26,136 nt of DNA from Clostridia bacterium (GCA_900770165.1 CAAGJJ010000084.1:1-26136), one strand, 5' to 3'. Shown: positions 1 through 8,279, numbered from the stretch's first letter. Program-made: numbers and translations. Notes: a model not told the origin generated them from the sequence alone.

Positions 1-90
1 AATTTTATGGAATTAAACCTCTTACTAAATTGAAGTTGTCAATCCACCCAAAACACTCTATTTTCTTTCCTTTTTGCAGCCTTAGGAATC
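1..90. other. gene-free left edge next to a truncation point
   Basis: No gene of its own is visible here. On the minus strand a short reading frame, out of frame with the VirD4 gene, runs from about 121 down to 46. It reads CAVGYVDGEIPKAAKRKENR and then a few more residues to a TGA. It begins where similarity to VirD4 stops, so it is probably the tail of another gene joined to the broken coupling protein gene. I do not recognise the fragment. Confidence 0.3.
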
Positions 91-810
91 TCACCGTCTA
101 CATATCCAACGGCACAATGCATGCATGGATTTAGCAAAGTTTATGGTATTCAAAACTTTTATCTTGTACTTGCCCTTCTTTAACATCTTTCCGCACTCAA
201 CCAGTACCGTTCCTTTGGGATCAGTCACAACGTAGGAGCTGTGCATCTGCATGAGGTTCGGCTTTACAAAAAATCTGGTCTTACCGGAACCGGAACCACC
301 GATAACAAGAATGTTCTTGTTCCTTGCATACTTATAATTCGGCTCTTTCGGTCTGCCGGACATCATCAGCCGTTCCGTCTGTGTCAGAAGGACATTATTT
401 TCAAACACAGAGTCCATATATGGCTCTATGTCCTTGGCATTTCCCCACCTTGCGGAACCATATTCTACACCCTGCCGGAACTTCTTGGCATTCTTAGTTT
501 TATAATACACCACAAGTCGAAGTGCTATGCCGCCTGCCACACCAATCAATAAATCTCTTGGGTGGAAACTGGACAAAGGATTGGCAAACAGCTTATCAAA
601 ACGGTTCATGACTGCCATCATCTTATCGGAAGCATTTGTCCCCTCCGATACTCTCCACAGCCATGCAACCTTGTCACAGAAATACCCAGCAAAGATATAG
701 GGCAGATTCAAAAGCACAAGCTTCTTGGTATCCATACCGCCTGCTTTGGCTTTCAAATTTTTCGGGATAACTTTCAGGTCTTTGGTAATGCCCTCAATGA
801 TGTTACTCAA
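91..810 (-). CDS. VirD4-like conjugal coupling protein, C-terminally truncated
   Basis: This is the N-terminal part of a type IV secretion coupling protein, the inner-membrane ATPase that hands relaxase-bound DNA to the conjugation channel. Two membrane segments are visible at about residues 30-52 and 84-103. They are followed by the conserved EYGSARWG stretch typical of the clostridial/CD1115-type VirD4 family and a Walker A motif GGSGSGKTR at about 170-178. The protein stops at 239 residues, whereas family members are about 600, so the Walker B motif and most of the ATPase domain are missing. The sequence follows the family up to INFAKSMH and then diverges into ALCRWICRR, which points to a rearrangement near position 120 rather than a point mutation. 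It overlaps the PcfB-like gene by four bases (ATGA type), the usual pcfB-pcfC coupling. It is very probably non-functional. Confidence 0.85.
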   Translation of the reverse strand: MSNIIEGITKDLKVIPKNLKAKAGGMDTKKLVLLNLPYIFAGYFCDKVAWLWRVSEGTNASDKMMAVMNRFDKLFANPLSSFHPRDLLIGVAGGIALRLVVYYKTKNAKKFRQGVEYGSARWGNAKDIEPYMDSVFENNVLLTQTERLMMSGRPKEPNYKYARNKNILVIGGSGSGKTRFFVKPNLMQMHSSYVVTDPKGTVLVECGKMLKKGKYKIKVLNTINFAKSMHALCRWICRR

Positions 811-1283
811 AGGCCCTGCCTCCTGTCCTTATTCTTTTCCCGGCTCCGTTCTCTGTTCTTATTCTGTGATACTGCATCCCTGAAGCGTTTCAATTTCTCC
901 CTTACGGAAGTTCTGCCCTTTCGTTTCTCATTACCATAAACAAATTTCTTGAATGCCTGTGCTACCGCATCGGCATACCTGCCCTTGAAAAATACCACAT
1001 ATTTCGGCGGGTCCGTTGTCTTGTCCTTCTTGATGGCGAAATTAACATAATATTTACGAGCTACCCGCTCAAAGGATTTGATATTGCCGTCCATCACTTC
1101 GATAGACGAAACTCCCACGCCTTCGCCAACCAGCTTTTTCACAGAAGTTTTACCATGCGTTTTCTGTGCTTTCTGCCTGCGGTGGTTCAAATACATCCGC
1201 ATTGCAGCCTTTAAAACGTTGGCATCCAGTTTAGCGGTCTTAATTACAAGAGCGATTGTCTTCTGCGTTACTTCCTCTTGCAT
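807..1283 (-). CDS. PcfB-family (DUF3801) conjugation protein
   Basis: A 158-aa basic soluble protein that matches what I recall of the PcfB/DUF3801 family. In conjugative plasmids and ICEs, PcfB pairs with the VirD4 coupling protein at the relaxosome. Recognisable parts are the N-terminal helix region (VTQKTIALVIKTAKLDANVL), a central KLVGEGVGVSSIEV stretch and the segment YVNFAIKKDKTTDPPKYVVFF. The C-terminus is strongly basic and low-complexity (RERSREKNKDRRQ). The start is supported by GGAGG five bases upstream of the ATG. Its ATGA overlap with the coupling protein gene implies translational coupling. The gene seems intact although its partner is broken. Upstream lies the first copy of the repeated terminator-dyad block. 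Confidence 0.8.
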   Translation of the reverse strand: MQEEVTQKTIALVIKTAKLDANVLKAAMRMYLNHRRQKAQKTHGKTSVKKLVGEGVGVSSIEVMDGNIKSFERVARKYYVNFAIKKDKTTDPPKYVVFFKGRYADAVAQAFKKFVYGNEKRKGRTSVREKLKRFRDAVSQNKNRERSREKNKDRRQGL

Positions 1284-1365
1284 AAGTACCTCCGATCTGC
1301 ATTTCTATGTACGTATGCTCCGCTAAGGTGGAACATACAGCCGATGTAATAAATACCTCATAATT

Positions 1366-1455
1366 CTCCTTTCCGCTTCTGGACATCGTGTCCAAAAGCA
1401 ATAAAAAAATGGCAGTTACAAATCTCTCGACTTATAACTGCCCTGACGCTGTTGC
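1366..1455 (-). repeat. cassette-boundary block, copy A (terminator + dyad)
   Basis: First of four related blocks of about 85 bp. In minus-strand order it contains a conserved AACAGCGTCAGG stretch just after the cargo stop codon, a terminator hairpin (1411-1442) with its T-tract, and TTTTGGACA-CGA-TGTCCAGAAGC with the perfect dyad at 1380-1394. An AAGGAGA ribosome site and an ATG (1359-1361) follow. In copies C and D this ATG position opens the 216-aa leader gene. Here it opens only a 12-codon frame (1323-1361, MRYLLHRLYVPP) ahead of pcfB. This is the block that anchors the array to the conjugation genes. Confidence 0.85.
1402..1442 (-). terminator. rho-independent terminator after the metalloprotease/membrane-protein pair
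   Basis: On the minus strand GGCAGTTA and TAACTGCC form an 8-bp stem (1411-1442), followed by A and then seven T residues. It lies just downstream of the stop codon of the 110-aa gene. Confidence 0.8.
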
Positions 1456-1463
1456 TATATGTT

Positions 1464-1796
1464 TTATTGGTTTTGCTCTTCAATTACCTTTTCTACAATC
1501 TTTTGTATTACTTTCTCATCATATCCCTCTAAATTAATAGTTTTATTCTTATTGTCAATAATACAACGTTTAGATTTTATCCTACTTTCCTTATTTGATG
1601 TCATATACTCCACAATAAATGGAACAATTGTTGTAGCCGTAATAGCCCCCATTTGAAGGACAAGCATAACAGTCTCATATCCTGTAATGCCACTTACTTT
1701 ATACTCGCTAATTGTCCCTTTTGACTCAAATGCATTTTTTACCAGCTCAATAAACTCAATATCCTCTGACGAACATGAAAAAATCAATTTCATCAT
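1464..1796 (-). CDS. small membrane protein, possible effector-associated (EACC1-like) component
   Basis: A 110-aa protein with a short N-terminal alpha/beta stretch (SCSSEDIEFIELVKNAFESK), one clear membrane segment at about 45-68 (VMLVLQMGAITATTIVPFIV) and a charged C-terminal domain ending in the helix DEKVIQKIVEKVIEEQ. The order (a short ligand-like N-terminus, one transmembrane helix, then a strand-rich tail) resembles the EACC1 'effector-associated constant component' proteins that accompany predicted proteases in bacterial conflict systems. That is an inference from layout, not a firm match. The gene starts inside the end of the HExxH protein gene (41-bp overlap), so the two are surely co-translated. 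A terminator follows directly. Confidence 0.6.
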   Translation of the reverse strand: MMKLIFSCSSEDIEFIELVKNAFESKGTISEYKVSGITGYETVMLVLQMGAITATTIVPFIVEYMTSNKESRIKSKRCIIDNKNKTINLEGYDEKVIQKIVEKVIEEQNQ

Positions 1797-3087
1797 CTGT
1801 TCCTCCTTTCAAATACAAATCATCTATTACAGCATTGGGGAAATCTTCTATTTTTTCCCATTCTATAAGAATATCCCTAGCTTCAGCTATTGTCAAATTA
1901 CTGTTTCTGAAGCCATGTTTTATTGCAACATGAACCTTTGTTTTCAAAAATTCATTATATGCTACATCAAAAAAATTGGTCATTTCTTTTCTAACATTAA
2001 CATAACGTTTTCTAGGTATTGGTGGAACATTTCCCTTTTCACATAATATATTATCAAGTTGTCCCCACAAAATAGCTGGGAAAATCTGTCCCCTTATAAC
2101 ATCTTCCACATCTTGTTTATGTACCTCTTGCTCATAAACATCTTTTGTTATTTTACCATTTATTAAATTAAGATTCAAATTCCATATTGCATATAAATCA
2201 TATGTAAGAGTATTAAATGAATAGAAATTTTCCAACATTTCTTTTACTACCAATGAGAATTTATCTAGAGTCCATTTAGGCTCGAAATAGCCCATATAAT
2301 TAAATACCACATCAAGTAAATCAAGTGCAGCAGCATCAGAATACAATTCATCAAATAAATGATCTTGTTCATTCATTAAATTTACCCTCTCCCACACATC
2401 CTTAATAAGACACTTATCATAATTATAAAATAAATCAAACGCTTCACTATTGACCATTGTTTTTACATTATATAGAATTCTCTCACAATACTGCTCATTT
2501 CCCGGTGGTTCAATCTTTTTAAGATGATATGCTTCATGAAAAGCACAGAAAAATTTTGTCACTGTCAGCTGTTCATGAATATATTGCATATATGTTTCAA
2601 CTTCTTCATCCGATACTTTATGAGGTACTGAACATTTATTTGCATCATACAGAAGAGCAAAACAATAAGAAAGTTCCTCATCATTATAAAATTTATAAGA
2701 CATATATTGAAATATAGTAGCTAAAAAAACTAATCTGTTTGCATCAATGCTACTTTGACAAGTTATTATTTTTTGCTTTAAGAAAAATGGATATATAGCT
2801 TCTCCTTCTATATTTTCTCGTTCTCTCTCCATCCAAAAAATAAAGTCCAAATATTCAATATATATCGCCCAATAACTCAAGTCCCAAAGAATACTACTTT
2901 GATTATTTGAAGCAACATTTAGCAGCCCGACATTTGTCGTATACAAAAAATCCATATCTATACCATATATTTTCAAAAAATCTGCAATAACATCATCTAC
3001 TTGATCAACAATCATATCCCATTCTTTAGGCATTTTGTCTTTCTGCTTAAATTTTAAATTTAAAAATCTATAAAAATAAAAATTCAT
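1756..3087 (-). CDS. HExxH zinc-metalloprotease-like cargo protein
   Basis: A 443-aa protein of no family I can name, with the layout of a zincin metallopeptidase. The motif HEAYH (about 184-188) lies in a predicted helix (KFFCAFHEAYHLKK). A second acidic helix, ELYSDAAALDLL (Glu 247, Asp 251), could supply the third zinc ligand in the gluzincin manner. The rest is mostly helical and rich in Tyr, Phe and Trp, with no signal peptide or clear membrane span, so it is probably cytoplasmic. I chose the ATG at 3087 because AAAGGTGAT precedes it; an in-frame start at 3126 is also open but lacks a better ribosome site. It is the cargo of the array unit whose leader is decayed and overlaps the 110-aa membrane protein gene. 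Protease plus membrane partner suggests an abortive-infection effector, which is an inference. Confidence 0.7.
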   Translation of the reverse strand: MNFYFYRFLNLKFKQKDKMPKEWDMIVDQVDDVIADFLKIYGIDMDFLYTTNVGLLNVASNNQSSILWDLSYWAIYIEYLDFIFWMERERENIEGEAIYPFFLKQKIITCQSSIDANRLVFLATIFQYMSYKFYNDEELSYCFALLYDANKCSVPHKVSDEEVETYMQYIHEQLTVTKFFCAFHEAYHLKKIEPPGNEQYCERILYNVKTMVNSEAFDLFYNYDKCLIKDVWERVNLMNEQDHLFDELYSDAAALDLLDVVFNYMGYFEPKWTLDKFSLVVKEMLENFYSFNTLTYDLYAIWNLNLNLINGKITKDVYEQEVHKQDVEDVIRGQIFPAILWGQLDNILCEKGNVPPIPRKRYVNVRKEMTNFFDVAYNEFLKTKVHVAIKHGFRNSNLTIAEARDILIEWEKIEDFPNAVIDDLYLKGGTDDEIDFFMFVRGY

Positions 3088-3165
3088 AATATCACCTTTA
3101 CCACCAACATAAACACACCATATCACTAACCCGAATTTGTTTGACTAAATTGAATATATATGCTG

Positions 3166-3605
3166 TACAAAATTCTACAGTGATTTTTATTATCAATCTT
3201 TACATTATCAAATAACAATTTCTGAAACAAAACCTCCCACCTTGTCCATTCTTACCATTCCATACTCTTTCCCTGTAAAACCTTCAGTCTACGTATCTCT
3301 ACATTACAGCTTCCCATCCCTCCATCATACAATGAGTATTACAATGCCATGATATACTTATAAAACATCAGAAAGGCGTTTGTTTCTTTCCTTTACTTTT
3401 CCAGCTTTTCTTGAAGTATGTAGAAATAATATTTAACCGCTTCCAGATATGCATATCAATTATTCTGCGGATTTAACTTCTTTACATACCTGATTGTTGC
3501 AAATATATTATTTCTTTCTATTGTCATCCTTGTTCGTTTAAATACAGGCTTTTTTCCACGGAAATCCATATACGCATTATTCAGAATAGGATTTTCTGCA
3601 TACTG
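3166..3605 (-). pseudogene. decayed copy of the cassette leader gene
   Basis: The DNA aligns by eye along its length with the leader genes at 4648-5298 and 7629-8279. Shared stretches include one reading roughly as NNxYMDFRGKKPVFKRT, the RNNIFATIRYVKKL region, the CYTALYHS-like region and FQKLLFDNVKIDNK. About the first 58 codons have been deleted, so the block-B ribosome site now sits directly before the equivalent of GDFKQYAGK. Many stop codons and frameshifts follow. It shows that every array unit once began with a leader gene and that the leader can be lost while the cargo stays intact. Confidence 0.8.
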
Positions 3606-3606
3606 T

Positions 3607-3695
3607 AATTATCTCCCTTTTCGGGACATTGTGTCCAAAAGCATAAAAAGAGTAGCTACAAATCTTTCGAATCATACCTGCCTTGATGCTGTCGC
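3607..3695 (-). repeat. cassette-boundary block, copy B (degenerate)
   Basis: Second copy of the boundary block. The dyad GGACA-ttg-TGTCC (3624-3636) and the flanking CCAAAAGCATAAAAAG are preserved. The terminator stem is degraded: GCAGGTA against TAGCTAC pairs poorly, and the T-tract is interrupted. It lies between the 304-aa cargo gene and the decayed leader. Confidence 0.75.
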
Positions 3696-3702
3696 ATTGA
3701 TT

Positions 3703-4617
3703 TTATAATGGTATTTTTTTGTAGAATCCAATAATATTATTTATTTTTTCTGGAGAAGTGTTTAAGCTAATCTTTGTATTAATGTTAAAATGCAGTTTTT
3801 CAGAATATTTTTTTATTATTTCTTCAATTATTTTCTGTTCATTCTCATTAATAATTTCTGGAATCACCCCAACATGATGATATTTTTCTCCAGACGCAAT
3901 AAAATCCTCATTCAAATCACACAATATTCTTTCAAATTGTTGAACATAGTAAAACAGATTATACATCTTATCATAAATAAAATCATTCAATATCAAAACA
4001 TCGACGTTCTTTATACCTTTAGTATTGTATTGAACAGGAATAATAAATGACTCCAATCCATCAATCATTATTGTATCTATTGTATAAAATAACGAATTTC
4101 CATGTTTCATTCTAATATACGCTTTTTCATTAATCTTATAAAATTCTAGAATTGTATCAAAAAATTTCTTATATGACTCAAATGCTATGTCGCGATATTT
4201 TTTTACAATTTGATACTCATCTTTTTCATAATAATCAATGTTTCCATATTTAAGAGCACACATTATTTTTTCATCAGTTATATTCGAAAATGCCTTCTTT
4301 ATATTAGGCTCTTTGGTTACATATTCTGCAAATTCATTTAATGGATGAGTCAATGCTGTAAAAATTGCAGCCAAATCTTCTATAGATAAAATCAACTTCT
4401 CAAATAATTCTCGATAAGTTAACAATTTAGTGCTCTTCAATTTAGGCAATAAAATCTCTTTATCGCTTTCAGATTTACTTTCATATTCTTTTATTGTTTC
4501 TGCAAGAATCTCTCTGCTCCTCATTATAGCATATTCTCTGGAAAAAAAACCTATACTTTTATAGCTTCTGAGTGCGCATAGGGTTGCTCCATATTTTTCT
4601 TCAATTTCCTTTTCCAT
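3703..4617 (-). CDS. HEPN/Abi-like cargo protein with KHG motif
   Basis: A 304-aa protein, largely helical and AT-rich at DNA level, with no membrane segment. The segment AYIRMKHGNSLF (His at about 172) resembles the '(I)KHG' helix seen in many Abi-type HEPN-like RNases. The exact R-x4-6-H spacing is not met, since Arg and His here are three residues apart, so catalysis is uncertain. The N-terminal half carries charged helices (REYAIMRSREILAETIKEYE); the C-terminal half alternates strands and helices. AAGGAGA precedes the ATG. It follows the leader gene at 4648-5298 by 30 bp, so leader and cargo form one transcription unit ending at block B. Function as an abortive-infection effector is inferred from the motif and from its companions. 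Confidence 0.6.
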   Translation of the reverse strand: MEKEIEEKYGATLCALRSYKSIGFFSREYAIMRSREILAETIKEYESKSESDKEILLPKLKSTKLLTYRELFEKLILSIEDLAAIFTALTHPLNEFAEYVTKEPNIKKAFSNITDEKIMCALKYGNIDYYEKDEYQIVKKYRDIAFESYKKFFDTILEFYKINEKAYIRMKHGNSLFYTIDTIMIDGLESFIIPVQYNTKGIKNVDVLILNDFIYDKMYNLFYYVQQFERILCDLNEDFIASGEKYHHVGVIPEIINENEQKIIEEIIKKYSEKLHFNINTKISLNTSPEKINNIIGFYKKIPL

Positions 4618-4647
4618 GTGCTTTTCTCCTTGTCATATTAAAACAAA

Positions 4648-5298
4648 TTATCTCAATTTAATAATCGTATTCATGTCTGCTTTAATTTTTTTATTATCAA
4701 TCTTAACATCATCCAGCATCAATGCCTGAAACAAAACAACCCCCACCTTCTCCAGTCTTACCATTTCATATTCTTTTTCAGTAAAACCTTCCATCCGCAA
4801 ATCCTGCACAACAGCTTCTTTTCTTGCCACCAGACAATGCGTATATAAAGCCATGATATACTTGTCCGACATCAGAAACGCGTATGTTTCGTTCCCATGA
4901 TATGTATATCGGCACTTTTCTAGATTTTCTTGCGGTATATCGAAATAACATCTGACTGTTTCCAGATATACATCTCCATTATACTGCGGCTTTAGCTTCT
5001 TTGCATACCTTCTGATTGTTACAAATATATTATTTCTTTCCATAGCCGTCTTTGTTCGCTTAAATACAGGCTTTTTTCCTCGCAGGTCCATATAAACATT
5101 ATTAAGGATAGTCTTTCCGGCATACTGCTTGAAATCACCTATCCGCAACAAATACGATAACACCTCCAGCAATTTCTCTTTTGATGTTATCTCCTGATAC
5201 GAATAATCTCCAAATTCAATATGATCTAGCTTCAAAGGGCAGCTCCCCTTCGCTTTCTCACGCTCCATTACCCTGTTAATATCTCTCATTGATTCCAT
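4648..5298 (-). CDS. cassette leader protein, copy 2 (216 aa, unknown function)
   Basis: I do not recognise a named family. The protein is soluble, with a basic central region (RNNIFVTIRRYAKKLK) and a conserved YAFLMSDKYIMALYTHCLVARKEA helix. By eye it matches copy 3 (7629-8279) at roughly nine residues in ten over the first 190, and the DNA is equally close. The last 20 or so residues then diverge sharply (VKIDNKKIKADMN here against IKTEYDKIYVELYT). That breakpoint sits just before the cargo gene, as expected if cargos are swapped by recombination inside the leader's 3' end, or if the leader tail is matched to its cargo. AAGGAGA lies ahead of the ATG and the dyad of block C about 25 bp further up. 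Possible roles are regulator, antitoxin-like controller of the cargo, or mobility factor; nothing in the sequence decides this. Confidence 0.75.
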   Translation of the reverse strand: MESMRDINRVMEREKAKGSCPLKLDHIEFGDYSYQEITSKEKLLEVLSYLLRIGDFKQYAGKTILNNVYMDLRGKKPVFKRTKTAMERNNIFVTIRRYAKKLKPQYNGDVYLETVRCYFDIPQENLEKCRYTYHGNETYAFLMSDKYIMALYTHCLVARKEAVVQDLRMEGFTEKEYEMVRLEKVGVVLFQALMLDDVKIDNKKIKADMNTIIKLR

Positions 5299-5309
5299 TT
5301 GTATATTTC

Positions 5310-5393
5310 TCCTTCCTGCTTCTAGACATCGTGTCCAAAAGTATAAAAAAAGCAGCTACAAGTATTTCACTCATAACTACCCTGACGCTGTAT
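5310..5393 (-). repeat. cassette-boundary block, copy C (terminator + dyad)
   Basis: Third copy. The dyad is AGACA-tcg-TGTCC (5324-5336), one mismatch from perfect. The conserved CAGCGTCAGGG stretch follows the cargo stop, and AAGTATAAAAAAAGCAGCTA matches the other copies. Confidence 0.85.
5344..5382 (-). terminator. terminator after the ApeA/HEPN-like gene
   Basis: On the minus strand GTAGTTA pairs with TAGCTGC (two G-U pairs) around a loop of about 17 nt, followed by seven T residues. Confidence 0.65.
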
Positions 5394-5409
5394 TCATCAT
5401 TATTAATCT

Positions 5410-6753
5410 TTAAAATAATCTTCTTCCCATAACATCCTTAATTAATTCCATTGGCATTTTAATTCTTGTTAATGTACAACAATAAACTAATCCCATCAAC
5501 ACAAATGCTGTATTCGCCACATCTTCATCTATCCCGGTAAATCCGTTATGAGTAATATTATTTCTTGCTTTGACAAACGCCTCTATTTTTTCTTGATCAA
5601 TATCAATTCCATACAAACTTAATAGTGGTTGCATCTTATCTTCATGTTGTTTCCACGCATTATATACCCTTTCCGCCAATGGCTGATCCCAGTAAGAAAT
5701 ATTCCCAAAAATATAGTCATATGCTTTCGAAGAAAGTGGTTCCTTCCCATCACGATGTTCCTTTACGTCTTTTTTCACTGTTTCTATGAGTACCTTCATA
5801 TTCGAACCTGATTTTAATCGCACCCCACCTAAATCTAACTCTATTTCTAAAGCTGAACATATATTTCTTATCTTACCCACATCCATAATTTTAGCATCTC
5901 TGTCATCCTTAGGTGTAATAAATATAGGTATTCCCTTATGATTTTTGTCTTGTTTAAGAATATTCATAATCATCTCATTAAACATATTATCGTCAATATA
6001 TGTAATCGGAATAATATTGACAAATTTTCTCAAGGACACCTCGCCTTCGCTTTTTACATAACATTCAGCAAATGCTTCATTTACATTGTATGGAGTTTCC
6101 CTTAATAAAAAAATCTTCTCAAAAAATATGTTATTCCTAAATGTTAAAAAGGAGCAAAAATCGCACACATATCCATACCAATCATAGAAAGTTTTATAGC
6201 CCTGCTGTTTATCAAACAATATATCCAATAACGCATTCCCATTGGATAAAGAGTTGCCTTCCTCTATAGACATTCTTTGATTAATTTCAGAACCAAAAAT
6301 CCAACTTATTGTTTCATTTCCTGCATTAATTAAATAACTTTTTCTATCATTAGCTACACGATATGCCAATATTCCATCCTTAGATTTCTCATAATCTTCA
6401 TGTAAGGCATTACATGGGTGTATAGTTCGAATAACACCATTTTTAAATCTAATCCCTTTAAATGAAATTATGCTCTCTTTAGATATACCAGCAAATCCAG
6501 AAATTATATAATTCCATGTATTTAAGACCCTTGTACCTTTAATTATTATACTTTGCTTAGCGTATATTGCAATCGCTTTACCTTCATAAGTTTTTCCCCA
6601 AATATACCCATTTTCATCAGCATCGATAACAATTTCTTCCTTCGTATCTGCATTCATGAAAGTAAATTTAAAGTCTTCACCATAAAAGGAAACATTCCCT
6701 TTATCAGTTTTAATAATACCCGTTACAACCGCATTCTTAGAATTCATTATCAT
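5410..6753 (-). CDS. ApeA-like HEPN-domain protein (predicted abortive-infection RNase)
   Basis: A 447-aa protein. The first 250 or so residues are strand-rich, with an opening that resembles the ApeA N-terminal domain (TGIIKTDKGNVSFYGEDF, then a WNYIISGFAGI stretch). The C-terminal 120 residues are helical and carry a canonical HEPN R-x4-6-H motif: Arg 397 and His 402 in KARNNITHNG. Proteins of this architecture include ApeA, a stand-alone antiphage HEPN effector that cleaves RNA, reported from established work. Assignment of the N-terminus to ApeA is tentative; the HEPN motif is solid. GAGGAGA precedes the ATG at 6753; ATG at 6747 is an alternative. The gene lies 35 bp after a second HEPN-like gene, with leader copy 3 upstream of both. 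Confidence 0.75.
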   Translation of the reverse strand: MIMNSKNAVVTGIIKTDKGNVSFYGEDFKFTFMNADTKEEIVIDADENGYIWGKTYEGKAIAIYAKQSIIIKGTRVLNTWNYIISGFAGISKESIISFKGIRFKNGVIRTIHPCNALHEDYEKSKDGILAYRVANDRKSYLINAGNETISWIFGSEINQRMSIEEGNSLSNGNALLDILFDKQQGYKTFYDWYGYVCDFCSFLTFRNNIFFEKIFLLRETPYNVNEAFAECYVKSEGEVSLRKFVNIIPITYIDDNMFNEMIMNILKQDKNHKGIPIFITPKDDRDAKIMDVGKIRNICSALEIELDLGGVRLKSGSNMKVLIETVKKDVKEHRDGKEPLSSKAYDYIFGNISYWDQPLAERVYNAWKQHEDKMQPLLSLYGIDIDQEKIEAFVKARNNITHNGFTGIDEDVANTAFVLMGLVYCCTLTRIKMPMELIKDVMGRRLF

Positions 6754-6788
6754 AAACTATTTCTCCTCAATTCTCTATCTCTAATCTT

Positions 6789-7610
6789 TTACATAAATGC
6801 CATAGGTGAAGGATCTACAGCTGTATTCAACAATTCTAGCAGTTTCTGAATATATGGGAATAAAATATCATCGGCAAAATGTATTAATTCATTTATTCCT
6901 TGTTCCAACCCCAATATTTTTTGAACATCTCGAATATCAGATGGATACTCTTCTTTATTTATCAAAAGCCGCATAGCTTTTCCTCCACGAAATTCTTCAA
7001 TTTCTCTATAAGCTGGCTTTCCTTTATGTTTTATATAATTGTATAGGTTTCTTATATTGCTATTCGAAAAATCCTTCCAAAAATCAGCAATTAAATCGAC
7101 TGCCAGAGAAAATTCTGGCACCATTTTTTTCAGATATGCAAATGGATTTCCTTCAGCATAAGGTGTAGAAACACCATTTTCTGTTTTTCGCAATAAATCA
7201 TATGCTTCTTCGATTGGGTGCATACAACTAACATCTTCTGCATTAGTCACATTTCCGTCTTTATCAAAAGAATATAAAACATATTCCACAGAAACATATG
7301 CAATTGTCCATGATAAATCTACCAAAATATTATAATTCAACAATGCTGTTTCATACAAATTTGACTTAAAAATTAATTCCACAGCTTTCTGCACATCAGG
7401 CTTATCAATTCTATTGAACCAATAATCCCAGTCTTCTTCTTGTGTCTTTCTCAAAAAAATTCTTGCTGTACTGTATCTTTCAAACAGTTCATTCCACTTT
7501 GATGCAAAATATATGTCTTAACTAGTTGGAAGTGAAGTTCCCTCCTTTATTATAGCTCCATGTGGTGGCTCCAAAGTTCCAAATATTTCATTTTTAAATA
7601 TATCTTTCAT
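6789..7610 (-). pseudogene. HEPN-like cargo protein with an in-frame TAA at codon 31
   Basis: A continuous frame of 274 codons starts at ATG 7610 (GGGGGATTCT just upstream) and runs to 6789, broken only by TAA at 7518-7520. Before it the protein reads MKDIFKNEIFGTLEPPHGAI and then ten more residues. After it the frame continues sensibly (DIYFASKWNELFERYSTARI). The helical body carries RNLYNYIKHKGKP, an Arg-x7-His (Arg 187, His 195) 'NYIKHKG' element like the catalytic helix of HEPN-fold Abi proteins. A shorter product could start at TTG 7454 (221 aa), which would keep the motif, but no good ribosome site precedes it. It sits between leader copy 3 and the ApeA-like gene. Probably a recent nonsense mutation; a sequencing error or suppression is also possible. 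Confidence 0.65.
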
Positions 7611-7628
7611 AGAATCCCCCAATTCTAG

Positions 7629-8279
7629 TTATGATAAAATACTTATCGTATACAGCTCAACATATATTTTATCATATTCTGTTTTTATATCATCAAATAA
7701 TAGTGCTTGAAACAAAACCTCCCCTACATTCGCCAACCTTACCATCCCATACTCTTTTTCTGTAAGCCCTTCAACCTGCATATCCTGCATGGCAGCTTCT
7801 TTTCTTGCCACCAGACAATGCGTATATAATGCCATGATATACTTGTCAGACATAAGGAAGGCGTATGTTTCGTTCCCCTGATATGTATATCGGCATTTCT
7901 CCAGATTTTCTTGCGATATATCGAAATAACATCTGACCGTTTCCAGATATATCTTTCTATTATACTGCAGCTTTAGCTTCTTTGCATACCTTCTGATTGT
8001 TACAAATATATTATTTCTCTCTACGGCTGTCTTTGTTTGCTTGAATACTGGCTTTTTTCCTCTCAGATCCATATAAACATTATTTAGGATAGTTTTTCCG
8101 GCAGACTGCTTGAAATCACCTATCCGCAACAAATACGATAACACCTCCAGCAATTTCTCTTTTGATGTTATCTCCTGATACGAATAATCTCCAAATTCAA
8201 TATGATCCAGTTTCAAAGGGCAGCTCCCCTTCGCTATCTCACGCTCCATTACCCTGTTAATATCTCTCATTGATTCCAT
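7629..8279 (-). CDS. cassette leader protein, copy 3 (216 aa, unknown function)
   Basis: Paralogue of the protein at 4648-5298, nearly the same from MESMRDINRVMERE up to about residue 190, after which the tails differ. The few changes in the shared part are single substitutions (for example Lys15 to Ile and Tyr59 to Ser), so the duplication or exchange is recent or maintained by recombination. AAGGAGAGAGATATAG precedes the ATG and block D lies upstream. The stop is about 18 bp before the ATG of the interrupted HEPN-like gene. As with copy 2, no function can be assigned. Confidence 0.75.
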   Translation of the reverse strand: MESMRDINRVMEREIAKGSCPLKLDHIEFGDYSYQEITSKEKLLEVLSYLLRIGDFKQSAGKTILNNVYMDLRGKKPVFKQTKTAVERNNIFVTIRRYAKKLKLQYNRKIYLETVRCYFDISQENLEKCRYTYQGNETYAFLMSDKYIMALYTHCLVARKEAAMQDMQVEGLTEKEYGMVRLANVGEVLFQALLFDDIKTEYDKIYVELYTISILS

